This document shows, piece after piece, positions 1 to 9,080 of a DNA stretch of 64,000 bases. Position 1 is the stretch's first letter. Each line of letters opens with the position of its first letter. Position numbers and translations under genes: made by a program. Origin of the DNA: JBNPEO01 sp050490315 (lineage in GTDB: Bacteria; Actinomycetota; Actinomycetes; Actinomycetales; Micrococcaceae); contig NZ_JBNPEO010000007.1 in assembly GCF_050490315.1 (NCBI RefSeq), positions 81,955 through 145,954 of the forward strand, read 5' to 3'. Under the pieces are notes generated by a model. The model searched no databases and was not told where the DNA came from. It saw nothing but the letters and a program-made list of their open reading frames with translations.

Positions 1-215
1 TCCGGGATTCCAACGCCGCCACCGTGGGAGTGGCTCTTAGACGATGCGCCACCTAGAGGGCCTGCCACGGGGGCATTAGCCGCCGGTGCCGAAGCGTCCG
101 CAGATTTGTCCACGTTGATCGGAGAAAGGCTCTCGCCTTCTTCGGTAAAACCGTCAATAAACGGCTGTGCTGAGGGGGCGCCGATGCGCGCCTTTTCTGT
201 AGTGATTTCAGTCAT
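1..215 (-). CDS. sufD: SufD, Fe-S cluster assembly protein (N-terminal part, runs off window)
   Basis: The first 71 codons lie in the window on the minus strand, starting at ATG 215 (MTEITTEKARIGAP...). The stop of sufB is 2 bp upstream, so the two are translationally close. SufD partners SufB and SufC in the SufBC2D scaffold that assembles Fe-S clusters in the cytoplasm. The visible part is the low-complexity N-terminus with an Ala/Pro/Gly-rich stretch and a KSHSHGGGVGIP segment that I recognise from Arthrobacter SufD. The diagnostic beta-helix core lies outside the window. The call rests on that N-terminus and on its position directly after sufB, where sufD is expected in actinobacteria. 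Confidence 0.85.
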   Translation of the reverse strand, partial: MTEITTEKARIGAPSAQPFIDGFTEEGESLSPINVDKSADASAPAANAPVAGPLGGASSKSHSHGGGVGIP

Positions 216-217
216 CG

Positions 218-1681
218 CTAACCGACGGATCCTTCCATCTGAAGTTCAATGAGGCGGTTGAGCTCAAGGGCATACTCCATAGGCAGCTCACGAGCGATTG
301 GCTCAATGAATCCACGTACGATCATGGCCATGGCCTCGTCCTCGGGCATACCGCGGGACATCAGGTAGAACAACTGCTCTTCACTGACGCGAGAAACTGT
401 CGCCTCGTGGCCCATAACTACATCGTCTTCGCGAATGTCGATGTAGGGGTAGGTGTCAGAGCGAGAGATGGTGTCCACCAAGAGTGCGTCACAGCGGACG
501 GTGTTTGCTGAGTGCTTGGCACCTTCGCGAACCTGAACCAAACCGCGGTAAGCAGCTCGGCCGCCACCGCGGGCTACCGACTTGGAAACGATCGAGCTCT
601 TGGTATTCGGTGCAATGTGGACCATCTTGGAGCCCGTGTCCTGGTGTTGGCCTTCACCGGCGAATGCGATGGACAGGGTTTCACCCTTGGCGTGCTCGCC
701 TACCAAGTAAACAGCCGGGTACTTCATGGTGACCTTGGAACCGATGTTTCCATCGATCCATTCCATGGTGGCGCCTTCTTCACAGATAGCACGCTTGGTT
801 ACCAGGTTGTACACGTTGTTAGACCAGTTCTGGATGGTTGTGTAGCGGACGCGTGCGCCCTTCTTCACAATGATTTCCACCACTGCAGAGTGCAACGAGT
901 CCGAGGTGTAAATCGGAGCCGTGCAACCTTCAATGTAGTGAACGTAAGAGTCCTCATCAGCAATGATGAGCGTGCGTTCGAACTGTCCCATGTTTTCCGT
1001 GTTGATACGGAAGTACGCCTGCAGAGGGATGTCTACGTGTACGCCCTTAGGTACGTAGACAAAGGATCCGCCGGACCACACCGCGGTGTTGAGCGAAGCA
1101 AACTTGTTATCGCCTACCGGAATGACAGTGCCGAAGTACTCCTGGAAGATCTCCGGGTGTTCCTTCAACGCGGTATCGGTGTCCAAGAAGATAACACCCT
1201 GCTGTTCCAGATCTTCGCGAATCTGGTGGTAAACCACTTCAGACTCGTACTGTGCTGCAACACCAGAAACCAAACGGCTACGCTCAGCTTCCGGGATACC
1301 CAGCTTCTCGTAGGTGTTCCGGATGTCCTCAGGCAAGTCTTCCCATGTGGCTGCCTGCTTCTCGGTGGAGCGCACAAAGTACTTGATGTTGTCGAAGTCG
1401 ATGCCGGAAAGGTCCGCACCCCAAGTGGGCATGGGCTTACGGTCGAAGTACTTCAAACCCTTGAGCCGCAGATCGAGCATCCACTGAGGCTCGCTCTTTT
1501 TGGACGAGATGTCCTTGACGACTTCGTCGCTAAGTCCACGCCGCGCGTTAGCACCGGCGTCGTTCTTATCGGCCCAGCCGTACTCGTAGGTTCCAATACC
1601 GTTTAGTTCGGGATTCTTCTCGAGAATCTCCGAAATCACCGTACCTTCCGCCACTGCTTTCTCTGCTAGTTGGTCCGTCAT
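218..1681 (-). CDS. sufB: SufB, Fe-S cluster scaffold subunit
   Basis: Full-length SufB of 487 residues, the usual size. The protein is the scaffold of the SufBC2D complex that builds Fe-S clusters from persulfide sulfur delivered by SufS/SufU. It shows the long right-handed beta-helix core, the conserved NTVRCDALL segment with the invariant cysteine, and the C-terminal GHEATVSR and ELNRLIELQMEG block. ATG 1681 shares its first base with the TGA of sufR (TGATG), so translation is probably coupled. A GTG one codon upstream (1684) is the only alternative start. Gene order sufR-sufB-sufD is that of the actinobacterial suf operon, in which this is the main Fe-S pathway. The long plus-strand reading frame opposite it is a codon-bias shadow. 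Confidence 0.97.
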   Translation of the reverse strand: MTDQLAEKAVAEGTVISEILEKNPELNGIGTYEYGWADKNDAGANARRGLSDEVVKDISSKKSEPQWMLDLRLKGLKYFDRKPMPTWGADLSGIDFDNIKYFVRSTEKQAATWEDLPEDIRNTYEKLGIPEAERSRLVSGVAAQYESEVVYHQIREDLEQQGVIFLDTDTALKEHPEIFQEYFGTVIPVGDNKFASLNTAVWSGGSFVYVPKGVHVDIPLQAYFRINTENMGQFERTLIIADEDSYVHYIEGCTAPIYTSDSLHSAVVEIIVKKGARVRYTTIQNWSNNVYNLVTKRAICEEGATMEWIDGNIGSKVTMKYPAVYLVGEHAKGETLSIAFAGEGQHQDTGSKMVHIAPNTKSSIVSKSVARGGGRAAYRGLVQVREGAKHSANTVRCDALLVDTISRSDTYPYIDIREDDVVMGHEATVSRVSEEQLFYLMSRGMPEDEAMAMIVRGFIEPIARELPMEYALELNRLIELQMEGSVG

Positions 1682-2553
1682 CACGGCCTTTCTTGCTGAT
1701 GATTATTTACCTGATTAATCGCCGGAGACTGAAGCAGCACAGCTTGTTGCGCTCCTACGGGCCTTCCGGTGGGTATGTGGGTGGTGCAGACGTGTCCACC
1801 ACCGGCCAATGTTGAAAGCCGACGAACATCTACACCCACGAGTCTTGCGAACACTTCAGTTTCTTTGTCGCAAAAAATGGGGAACTCAGCGGCCAGTTGC
1901 TGCACTGGGCAGTGTCCCTGGCATAGTTGCTCCGCCGCCAAACCGGCCGGCAATGAACCGTTAGCACCGATGCTGGTGGTGGAGGCTACAAAACCGTCGC
2001 CGTTAAGTGCTACAGCGAGTGCCTTGGCGCGGTCTCCGACTTCGCTTCCAGCAGCCTCCACGATGGGACGGTACCGCTCTTCCATTGCGGCGAAGCGCTC
2101 TTCTGCGAAGGCTTCAACAGCAGCTGGACCAGAGAGCTCGGCAAGGCGCTTGAGCGCAGTGCGGGCAATGTCCAAGTAGTCATCACCCAGGCCTGACTGG
2201 CCTTGCTGGCTCAAAACATAGTGGCGTGCGGGGCGCCCGGCTCGTGTGCCAACGCGGGAACGGGCGGAAGTCTTCACTTCAATAACGCCAGCCCTAGACA
2301 AGTGGTCTAAGTGGCGGCGAACAGCTGCGGGTGTGAAACCCAAGCGACGGCCAAGTTCGGCCGCGGTCACTGGACCATGTTCAAGAACAGCGATTCTGAC
2401 CCGGTCTCTGGTCCGCTCCTCGGAGCTGGTGCGGTCCTCAGAGTCAGCTGACTCGGCGCCATATGGAGCGCTGGCTGCTACGCCGGCGCCCGCAGGGGCA
2501 CTTAATTCAGGATCTACGGCAAGCGCAGATGCGGACTTCTTCACAGAATACAC
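1681..2553 (-). CDS. sufR: SufR-like Fe-S-sensing transcriptional repressor
   Basis: A 290-residue DNA-binding protein heading the suf operon. Residues about 48-110 form a winged helix-turn-helix of the ArsR/MarR-like type (AAELGRRLGFTPAAVRRHLDHL). The C-terminal half carries four cysteines, C211, C215, C228 and C256, in the pattern expected to hold a redox-sensitive Fe-S cluster in SufR proteins. The family represses suf when its cluster is intact and releases it on cluster loss; that role is taken from the family. The first 45 residues are Ala/Ser-rich and probably disordered, so the true start could lie further in. The stop overlaps the sufB start. The 95-bp gap to the divergent ABC gene holds the promoters of both; I could not identify a convincing SufR operator there. 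Confidence 0.9.
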   Translation of the reverse strand: MYSVKKSASALAVDPELSAPAGAGVAASAPYGAESADSEDRTSSEERTRDRVRIAVLEHGPVTAAELGRRLGFTPAAVRRHLDHLSRAGVIEVKTSARSRVGTRAGRPARHYVLSQQGQSGLGDDYLDIARTALKRLAELSGPAAVEAFAEERFAAMEERYRPIVEAAGSEVGDRAKALAVALNGDGFVASTTSIGANGSLPAGLAAEQLCQGHCPVQQLAAEFPIFCDKETEVFARLVGVDVRRLSTLAGGGHVCTTHIPTGRPVGAQQAVLLQSPAINQVNNHQQERP

Positions 2554-2648
2554 AACACAAGCATGTCCTAATTTAGTCCCGAACTCCAGTAAGGCTTGGC
2601 TGTGTAAGCGGTAAGGGGCACCACTACTACATCGCGTAGAATGTTTCT

Positions 2649-3614
2649 GTGGATTCTGAGGCCCCTCCCGTGCTTATTATCGACTCGCTCATTAAGGACG
2701 TTGGCCCGGTTCCCGCCCTCGATTCCAAAATGATGCGCGTGGTCGCTGGCTTGTCTATGCAAGCTCGCGCAGGTGAAGTAACGGCTCTACTTGGCGCCAA
2801 TGGCGCGGGCAAAACAACCACCCTTGAATGCGCGCAAGGCCTGCAAAAACGTACCGGTGGCAGCATCACTGTTTTGGGACAAGACCCGGACACCGCCGGT
2901 GCCGAGCTGCGCGCCCGGATTGGTGTGATGCTCCAGGATGGTGGTCTCCCGCCAGCCGCGCACCCCATTCCACTCTTGCGTCACATCGCCTCGATGTACA
3001 CCAACCCATGGCCGGTTGAAGATCTTGTAGAACGCCTTGGTATCAACGACTTCGCCCGAAGCAGCGTTCGCAGGCTTTCTGGCGGGCAGAAACAGCGCTT
3101 GGCCCTAGCAGCTGCGCTTGTTGGCCGTCCTGAACTGCTGTTCCTTGATGAGCCGAGCGCAGGGCTAGACCCACAATCACGCCAACTAGTTTTTGAACTG
3201 ATCCGCGAGCTGCGGGATTCCGGCATGGGCATTGTCCTGACCACCCACTTAATGGATGACGCACAACGTCTGGCTGACTACGTGTACATTGTGGATGCTG
3301 GCCGGATCGTTGCCGAAGGCACTGTTTCCGAACTGCTCGCTCGTCAAGAAACAGGCCCAGGCTCCAGCACATCCCACCGGAGCTTGGAGTTTGCAGCGCC
3401 GCCGGCCATGGACTTCAGCACAGTTACGCGCTCAGACATTGGGCTGCAAGAAACCCGCCCAGGACACTACCTAGTTCGAGGCGAATTAACTCCCGCGGAT
3501 TTGCTGCGCCTTGCAGAAGCGTGGGCCGCAGCAGGGGTTATGCCTACTTCCATTCGCTTAGACGCACGTGATCTTGAAGACGTGTTCCTCGATATTTCCG
3601 GGAAGAAATCATGA
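2649..3614 (+). CDS. ABC-2 type transporter ATP-binding subunit
   Basis: A 321-residue ATPase of an ABC-2 exporter. Walker A GANGAGKTT is at residues 49-57, the signature LSGGQ at 143-147, Walker B LLFLDEP at 163-169, and the switch histidine follows in LTTHLMDD. About 80 residues follow the nucleotide-binding domain, as in DrrA-like subunits. Start is GTG 2649. The stop overlaps the permease start by 4 bp (ATGA), so the two form one transporter. It is divergent from sufR and co-directional with ctaA, an arrangement I recognise in Arthrobacter relatives. This suggests a role linked to heme or cytochrome oxidase assembly, but substrate and direction are inference; DrrAB-like drug or lipid export is an alternative. 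Confidence 0.9.
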   Translation: MDSEAPPVLIIDSLIKDVGPVPALDSKMMRVVAGLSMQARAGEVTALLGANGAGKTTTLECAQGLQKRTGGSITVLGQDPDTAGAELRARIGVMLQDGGLPPAAHPIPLLRHIASMYTNPWPVEDLVERLGINDFARSSVRRLSGGQKQRLALAAALVGRPELLFLDEPSAGLDPQSRQLVFELIRELRDSGMGIVLTTHLMDDAQRLADYVYIVDAGRIVAEGTVSELLARQETGPGSSTSHRSLEFAAPPAMDFSTVTRSDIGLQETRPGHYLVRGELTPADLLRLAEAWAAAGVMPTSIRLDARDLEDVFLDISGKKS

Positions 3615-4387
3615 GCCTTACTTCGGCACCTCTAGGCACTAGTATCCAGACTCCGGCACCTCTGCCCGTCAGGATTTTGCGCCAAGGACTGTACGAAACC
3701 TCAACCATGCTCCGCAATGGTGAGCAATTGGTGCTTGCCGTTGTGATGCCGCTCTTGGCACTCTTCGCCTTGGTATTTACCCCCCTTCTGGACAACGTGG
3801 GTGTAGCTCGTGTGGACGTTGCCGTTCCTGGCATCTTGGCTCTGTGTGCGCTATCCACGGCCTTCACCGGGCAAGGAATCGCCACCGGTTTTGACCGGCG
3901 TTACGGCGTATTGCGGTTTCTCTCCACCACACCATTAGGCCGCCTTGGCTTAATGTGCGGAAAGATCCTTGCAGTCCTCGCGGTGCTTGCCCTGCAAGTC
4001 ATCATCATTGGCCTTTGTGGTGCACTGATGGGCTGGCACCCCAACGGTTGGGGCTTGCTGATCGGCATCCCCGTTCTAGTGCTCGGCGCTGCTGCATTCA
4101 CAGCCCTAGGGCTCTTGGTCGCCGGTACAGTGCGGCCCGAAGCAACACTGGCCATCACCAACCTCCTCTGGATCCTGCTGGGAGCAATGGGCGGAATGAT
4201 TGTTCCCGGCAGCCATCTGCCTGGCCTACTCGGCGCAATGGTGCCATTTTTACCCTCCGGCGCTTTGGGCGACGCCTTGCGTGACGCACTTTTGCACGGT
4301 TCCCTCAACGCCGGCGCCGTCGTCGTACTGCTCCTCTGGACAGTCGGCGCTGGAATCGCGGCAGCCAAATGGTTCAAATGGAACTAG
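3611..4387 (+). CDS. ABC-2 type transporter permease
   Basis: A 258-residue membrane protein with about six hydrophobic segments, starting with LVLAVVMPLLALFALVF near residue 40 and ending with VVVLLLWTVGAGIAAAKWF. Topology and length match ABC-2 permeases such as DrrB. The start ATG 3611 overlaps the stop of the ATPase gene by 4 bp, indicating translational coupling and a shared complex in the cytoplasmic membrane. Only 65 bp separate it from ctaA, so all three genes may be one transcript. The substrate cannot be read from sequence; the neighbourhood (heme A and heme O synthesis, Fe-S assembly) makes a respiratory-cofactor role plausible but unproven. Confidence 0.88.
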   Translation: MSLTSAPLGTSIQTPAPLPVRILRQGLYETSTMLRNGEQLVLAVVMPLLALFALVFTPLLDNVGVARVDVAVPGILALCALSTAFTGQGIATGFDRRYGVLRFLSTTPLGRLGLMCGKILAVLAVLALQVIIIGLCGALMGWHPNGWGLLIGIPVLVLGAAAFTALGLLVAGTVRPEATLAITNLLWILLGAMGGMIVPGSHLPGLLGAMVPFLPSGALGDALRDALLHGSLNAGAVVVLLLWTVGAGIAAAKWFKWN

Positions 4388-4452
4388 ACATTATGTGACC
4401 TTCGGAATTTCCCAGCTCAGTTCATCAGCGGTACGAAAAACTAGAAGTACAG

Positions 4453-5397
4453 GTGACCATCATTTCTCCCCAGCCCACCCTCGGTCAGAAGATTTCCTCA
4501 AGACTGCCTCGTGAAGTGAACACCACGGTGCGCCGGCTTTCGGTGTTGTCCTTGATTGGGCAAACCGTACTCATTGGCACTGGTGGTGCTGTGCGTCTGA
4601 CGTCATCCGGTCTTGGTTGCCCCACCTGGCCACGATGCACCGACGGTTCGCTTGTAAACACCCCAGAAATGGGTATTCACGGTGTTATCGAATTCGGCAA
4701 CCGGACACTCACCTTTGTGTTGGCACTCATTGCCGGGCTCATGCTTGTTTATTTATGGAATCTCCGCAAAGAACGCAAAGACCTGTTTTTGCTGGCCGTT
4801 GGACTGCTGGCCAGCATCCCTGCCCAAGCGATCATTGGCGGTATCACTGTCCTCACTGGTTTAAACCCGTGGATCGTCGGGCTGCACTTTTTGGTCTCCA
4901 TGGCCTTAGTAGTATTCGCAACGCTGCTGGTCAACCGCACTTACGGTAGAACCGGACAGGCAATGAATCGCAGACTCACGGCTGTCCCAGCAGTCATGGC
5001 ACCGTTGATGCGAGTAGTGGCGGGATTCTCGGCGCTTGCGGTGATCCTCGGTGTTGTTGTTACGGGTGCCGGCCCGCACGCTGGTGACGCGAATGCGCCA
5101 CGCAACGGCCTGGACTGGGACCTGGTGAGCCACTTCCACGCAGTTCCTGCATATGTGATCACCGCTGGAACACTTTTTGCCTTGTATGTGGTGCTCCGCC
5201 GTGGGATTCGCGGAGAGTTCCGCACCTCGGTGTTGATGCTTCTTGTGGTCACCGTTCTTCAGGCTGTTATCGGATTCACGCAGTACTTCAATGGGATTCC
5301 GGCGTTATTGGTGGGTATACACATGGTGTGCGCAGCGCTGCTGATGGCTGCAGCGACCAATGCCGCCGACTTAGCCCGCCATAGCCCGAAGAGCTAA
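4453..5397 (+). CDS. ctaA: CtaA, heme A synthase (COX15 family)
   Basis: A 314-residue polytopic membrane protein that oxidises heme O to heme A for aa3-type cytochrome oxidase. About eight hydrophobic segments are visible, with the N-terminal GGAVRLTSSGLGCPTWP motif and the matching second-half segment VVTGAGPHAGDANAPR, the two pseudo-symmetric halves of the COX15/CtaA family. Conserved histidines sit in MGIHGVIEFGNR, VGLHFLVS, VSHFHAVPAY and GIHMVCAA, the expected heme ligands. Start GTG 4453 gives the full-length protein. It converges on ctaB, which makes its substrate heme O, with a bidirectional terminator between the two. Confidence 0.95.
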   Translation: MTIISPQPTLGQKISSRLPREVNTTVRRLSVLSLIGQTVLIGTGGAVRLTSSGLGCPTWPRCTDGSLVNTPEMGIHGVIEFGNRTLTFVLALIAGLMLVYLWNLRKERKDLFLLAVGLLASIPAQAIIGGITVLTGLNPWIVGLHFLVSMALVVFATLLVNRTYGRTGQAMNRRLTAVPAVMAPLMRVVAGFSALAVILGVVVTGAGPHAGDANAPRNGLDWDLVSHFHAVPAYVITAGTLFALYVVLRRGIRGEFRTSVLMLLVVTVLQAVIGFTQYFNGIPALLVGIHMVCAALLMAAATNAADLARHSPKS

Positions 5398-5411
5398 AGT
5401 CTCCCGATGCG

Positions 5412-5460
5412 AAAAAGACTTTGGGTCCCCAGCCAGTGGCTGGGGACCCAAAGTCTTTTT
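5412..5460. terminator. Bidirectional terminator between ctaA and ctaB
   Basis: A nearly perfect inverted repeat with a stem of over 20 bp, starting AAAAAGACTTTGGGTCCCC and ending with its complement. Oligo-A on the left and oligo-T on the right give a U-tract in both directions. It sits 15 bp after the ctaA stop and about 75 bp after the ctaB stop, serving both convergent genes. Confidence 0.9.
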
Positions 5461-5533
5461 GTTGTTCTTAGTACGGCGCGTGTACTGGAACGTCAGGTTG
5501 CTCTTGACTTGCTGGTCTGCCGGTACAGTCCGG

Positions 5534-6496
5534 CTAGTGGGAGACTATTGCTGAACCAATAAAGGGATCCACAGCGAGTGCAATAAACAGCAAGGTCAAG
5601 TAACTAATGGAACCGTGGAAGACCTTCATAGCCTTCTTGTTCTCGATATCTTCACGCTGTGCACGGGCGTAGAGCGCATGCGACTCGTACAAGAACCAGG
5701 CGCCGGCACCAAGCGCCACGATCGTGTAAACCCAACCCGCCCCACCTACCGGGATCATCAAGAGCGAGCAAGCCACCATGGCCCACGCGTAGAGAACCAC
5801 CTGAACGGACACAACCTTTGCCCCGGCAATGGCGCCCAGCATGGGAACCTGAGCGTTGCGGTAGTCCTCGCCGTAACGCATGGACAGCGGCCAGTAGTGC
5901 GGCGGGGTCCAGAGAAAAATCACCATAAACAGTACGAAGGCGGGCCATTCCACGGTGTTGGTGACGGCAGCCCAAGCGATCAAAACTGGGAAACAACCCG
6001 CGGCGCCGCCCCACACAATGTTTTGGGCTGTGCGGCGCTTAAGAATCAGCGTGTAGATGACTACGTAGAAGAAGATAGCTGCTACGCCCAGAAGCGCGGC
6101 GAGCGGGTTGGCCCCGAACCAGAGGATGGCGATAGCTGCTATGCCCAGCGCCCAAGAGAAAATGAGGGCCTCGCGAGGCGTGACTTCGCCGGTGACCAAC
6201 GGCCGGTTTTCTGTGCGGTGCATCAACTTGTCAATGTCGCGGTCAATGTAGCAATTGAATGCTCCGGCGCTGCCAGCAGCAAATGCCCCACCAACAAGGG
6301 TTGCCAAAATGAGCCCAATCGAGGGGAAGCCTCGCTGTGCATAAATCATGGTCGGCAAGGTACTAACCAGCAGTAACTCAATAACCCGGGGCTTGGTGAG
6401 CGCAAAATACGCGCGGACCTTTCGTCCCACAGACATTCCAGCAGAGACAGGGGCGACGCCGGCAGGCGTCTTAGTGGCACTCACTGTGGTTCTCAC
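5534..6496 (-). CDS. ctaB: CtaB, protoheme IX farnesyltransferase (heme O synthase)
   Basis: A 320-residue UbiA-family prenyltransferase that adds a farnesyl group to protoheme to make heme O, in the cytoplasmic membrane. The prenyl-diphosphate/Mg-binding motif NCYIDRDIDK is at residues 81-90 with D85 and D89, followed by LMHRTENRPL, which is specific to the CtaB branch. The second conserved loop is KRRTAQNIVWGGAAG. About eight or nine hydrophobic segments follow one another. The first 25 residues are polar and variable. It is transcribed divergently from tkt across a long leader region and convergently with ctaA. A TATGAT hexamer on the minus strand at 6543-6548 is a possible -10. Confidence 0.96.
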   Translation of the reverse strand: MRTTVSATKTPAGVAPVSAGMSVGRKVRAYFALTKPRVIELLLVSTLPTMIYAQRGFPSIGLILATLVGGAFAAGSAGAFNCYIDRDIDKLMHRTENRPLVTGEVTPREALIFSWALGIAAIAILWFGANPLAALLGVAAIFFYVVIYTLILKRRTAQNIVWGGAAGCFPVLIAWAAVTNTVEWPAFVLFMVIFLWTPPHYWPLSMRYGEDYRNAQVPMLGAIAGAKVVSVQVVLYAWAMVACSLLMIPVGGAGWVYTIVALGAGAWFLYESHALYARAQREDIENKKAMKVFHGSISYLTLLFIALAVDPFIGSAIVSH

Positions 6497-6916
6497 TCAG
6501 TTCTATGTCAAGAGGTTGGCGGCGCAGACCGCAGCCTTAAATATCATACCGCGCGCACTCTTGGGGGAAAGATTTCAAAACCTCACAGTCCCTGTTTGAA
6601 AGTGGTGAGATCTTTGGAATATCGCCGATAGTGAACGTTTCACCAGCACTTTTTACTTCATACTGGCGAATTTTCGTCCAACTGCTGGAATACACGATGT
6701 GCGCTTCTAATGTGTAGGGCTAAGCTGAATTGCAGAACAGCAGGCGGCATCCTATTCGACTCGCGAGTTGAAGGTTCTGGTGCCCGCCCTGGTCAACGAT
6801 CAACGATTCAATGGTGAACGGCTGTCACGCGCCCAAAGCGGGACGCAGTGCCGAGTTCATACCTCGGTGTAGCGAGAATGTGGCAGTCCGTCAGCACAGA
6901 GAGGGGCTCGGTTTAC
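6497..6916. other. 420-bp divergent intergenic region between ctaB and tkt
   Basis: No convincing gene. The ctaB-proximal part holds a possible minus-strand -10 (TATGAT, 6543-6548). The tkt-proximal 200 bp contain short dyads (ACTCGCGAGT) and a tandem TCAACGA repeat, so a structured tkt leader is possible. I recognise no riboswitch class. The open frame that extends tkt upstream to 6848 lacks a ribosome binding site at its first codons. Confidence 0.5.
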
Positions 6917-9043
6917 GTGCCACACATGCAAGAGCAGGAATTGAACTGGACAGATCTGGACCAGCGCGCGGTTGACACCGTTCGCGTTCTGGCCGCGGAC
7001 GCGGTTGAAAAGGTTGGCAACGGCCACCCAGGTACCGCAATGAGCTTGGCCCCGGCCGCTTACCTGCTGTTCCAGAAGTTCATGCGCCACGATCCTAAGA
7101 ACCCGGATTGGTTGGGCCGTGACCGCTTTATCCTCTCCCCCGGTCACACGTCACTGACGCTCTACATTCAGCTTTTCCTCTCCGGATACGGTTTGGAGCT
7201 CAAGGACCTTGAAGCACTGCGTACTTGGGGCTCATTGACCCCCGGACACCCCGAATACAAGCACACTGCAGGTGTAGAGATCACCACCGGTCCCTTGGGC
7301 CAAGGCTTGGCTTCCTCGGTTGGGTTCGCATACTCGCAGCGCCGTATGCGCGGCCTCTACGACGCAGACGCAGCTGAAGGAACCAGCCCCTTTGATCACA
7401 CCATCTGGGTTATCGCCTCTGACGGAGACCTTCAGGAAGGCGTCACCTCTGAAGCCTCCTCGCTCGCTGGTCACCAGCAATTGGGCAACCTCGTAGTGAT
7501 CTACGACGAGAACCACATCTCGATCGAAGACGACACTGACATTGCCTTCACCGAAGACGTACTCAAGCGCTACGAAGCCTACGGCTGGCACACTCAGCGC
7601 GTGGACTGGACCCGCACCGGAGAGTACGTCGAAGACGTTCAGGAATTGCACGCCGCTCTCGCCGCAGCAAAGGCTGAGACCACTAAGCCGTCCATCATCT
7701 CCCTGCGCACCATCATCGGCTGGCCTGCACCGAAGAAGCAGAACACCGGCAAGATTCACGGTTCGGCACTTGGTGCTGACGAAGTAGCCGGGCTGAAGAA
7801 GGTTCTTGGCTTTGACCCGGAAAAGTCCTTCGAGGTTGACCCGGCAGTCCTGGACCACACCCGTCAGGCAATCGCCCGCGGTGCGGAACAGCACGCCGAA
7901 TGGGACAAGTCCTTCGAAGCATGGAAGAGCTCCAACCCTGAAGGTGCCGCACTGCTTGAGCGCACCAAGGCCCACGAGCTCCCTGCCGAACTCGATGCCG
8001 CTTTGCCGGTCTTCGAAGCTGGCAAGGAAGTTTCCACTCGTGCCGCGTCCGGTAAGGTCCTGAACGCCATCGGCCCGGTACTCCCCGAGCTTTGGGGCGG
8101 TTCCGCTGACCTTGCAGAGTCCAACAACACCACCATTGAAGGATCAGCCTCCTTCATTCCGGTGTCCCGTCAGACGGATGCATGGTCCGGTAACCCGTAC
8201 GGCCGTGTGCTGCACTTTGGTATTCGCGAGCACGCAGCAGCTTCCATCGTCAACGGCATCAGCTTGCACGGTGACACTCGCGCGTTCTCTGGCACCTTCT
8301 TGATCTTCTCTGACTACCAGCGCCCGGCTATCCGCCTCGGCGCGTTGATGGGGATCGGATCCCTGTACGTATGGACCCACGACTCCATCGGTTTGGGTGA
8401 AGACGGACCCACACACCAGCCGGTAGAACAGTTGGCGTCGCTGCGCGCAATCCCAGGTCTCGACGTCGTCCGTCCGGGTGATGCCAACGAGGTTTCGGTA
8501 GCGTGGAAGACCATGCTGGAGAACCACTCCAACCCTGCTGGCATCGTCTTGACGCGTCAGAACATCCCCACGTATGCACGTGGTGAAGGTGTTGCCGACG
8601 GCGAGACCTTCGGGTCCGCAGCCGGAACCGCAAAGGGAGCTTACGTTCTTGCCGAGGCAACTCGCGACGGCGCGAACGTCACCCCTGACGTCATCCTTTT
8701 GGGTACCGGTTCTGAAGTGCAGCTTGCCGTACAGGCTCGCGAAGCATTGGCTTCTGAAGGTATTGCAGCCCGTGTTGTTTCAGTTCCGTGTGTTGAGTGG
8801 TTCCAGAAGCAGGACGAGGCTTACCGCGAGTCGGTATTGCCCGCAGCAGTGCGTGCCCGCGTCTCGGTAGAGGCCGGACTGGCATTGGGCTGGAAGGAAT
8901 TTGTAGGCGACGCTGGACGTTCCATTTCTCTGGAGCACTTCGGTGCTTCGGCGGACTACAAGCGACTCTTCCAAGAGTTTGGTATCACGGCTGAAGCCGT
9001 TGCTGCCGCCGCTAAAGACTCCATCGCCGCAGCCAACGCGTAA
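6917..9043 (+). CDS. tkt: Transketolase
   Basis: Thiamine-diphosphate enzyme of about 708 residues that moves two-carbon units in the non-oxidative pentose phosphate pathway. Visible are the N-terminal GNGHPGTAMSLAP segment, the TPP-binding DGDLQEG...EASSLAGH region, the DENHISIEDDT metal loop, the pyrimidine-domain RFGIREHAA-type motif (FGIREHAAASIVNG) with the catalytic glutamate, and the C-terminal SVEAGLALGWKEFVG. Start GTG 6917 was chosen because a GAGAGG lies about 12 bp upstream; ATG 6926 is the alternative, and the open frame reaches 6848. First gene of the run tkt-tal-pgi-zwf-opcA-pgl, the standard actinobacterial order. Confidence 0.96.
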   Translation: MPHMQEQELNWTDLDQRAVDTVRVLAADAVEKVGNGHPGTAMSLAPAAYLLFQKFMRHDPKNPDWLGRDRFILSPGHTSLTLYIQLFLSGYGLELKDLEALRTWGSLTPGHPEYKHTAGVEITTGPLGQGLASSVGFAYSQRRMRGLYDADAAEGTSPFDHTIWVIASDGDLQEGVTSEASSLAGHQQLGNLVVIYDENHISIEDDTDIAFTEDVLKRYEAYGWHTQRVDWTRTGEYVEDVQELHAALAAAKAETTKPSIISLRTIIGWPAPKKQNTGKIHGSALGADEVAGLKKVLGFDPEKSFEVDPAVLDHTRQAIARGAEQHAEWDKSFEAWKSSNPEGAALLERTKAHELPAELDAALPVFEAGKEVSTRAASGKVLNAIGPVLPELWGGSADLAESNNTTIEGSASFIPVSRQTDAWSGNPYGRVLHFGIREHAAASIVNGISLHGDTRAFSGTFLIFSDYQRPAIRLGALMGIGSLYVWTHDSIGLGEDGPTHQPVEQLASLRAIPGLDVVRPGDANEVSVAWKTMLENHSNPAGIVLTRQNIPTYARGEGVADGETFGSAAGTAKGAYVLAEATRDGANVTPDVILLGTGSEVQLAVQAREALASEGIAARVVSVPCVEWFQKQDEAYRESVLPAAVRARVSVEAGLALGWKEFVGDAGRSISLEHFGASADYKRLFQEFGITAEAVAAAAKDSIAAANA

Positions 9044-9080
9044 TTCGCCACGAGATTTACAGCAGATAAAGAGGAGAAAA

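Noticed and set aside
512..1606. 364-codon plus-strand frame opposite sufB
   Set aside because: No domain, no ribosome binding site, fully inside sufB.
2596..2642. TTGGCT and TAGAAT as a promoter for the ABC-2 transporter
   Set aside because: The hexamers are 35 bp apart, too far for one promoter.
8943..9080. Upstream extension of the tal frame into tkt
   Set aside because: The GAGGAG ribosome binding site at 9071 fixes the start at 9081 and homologues begin there.
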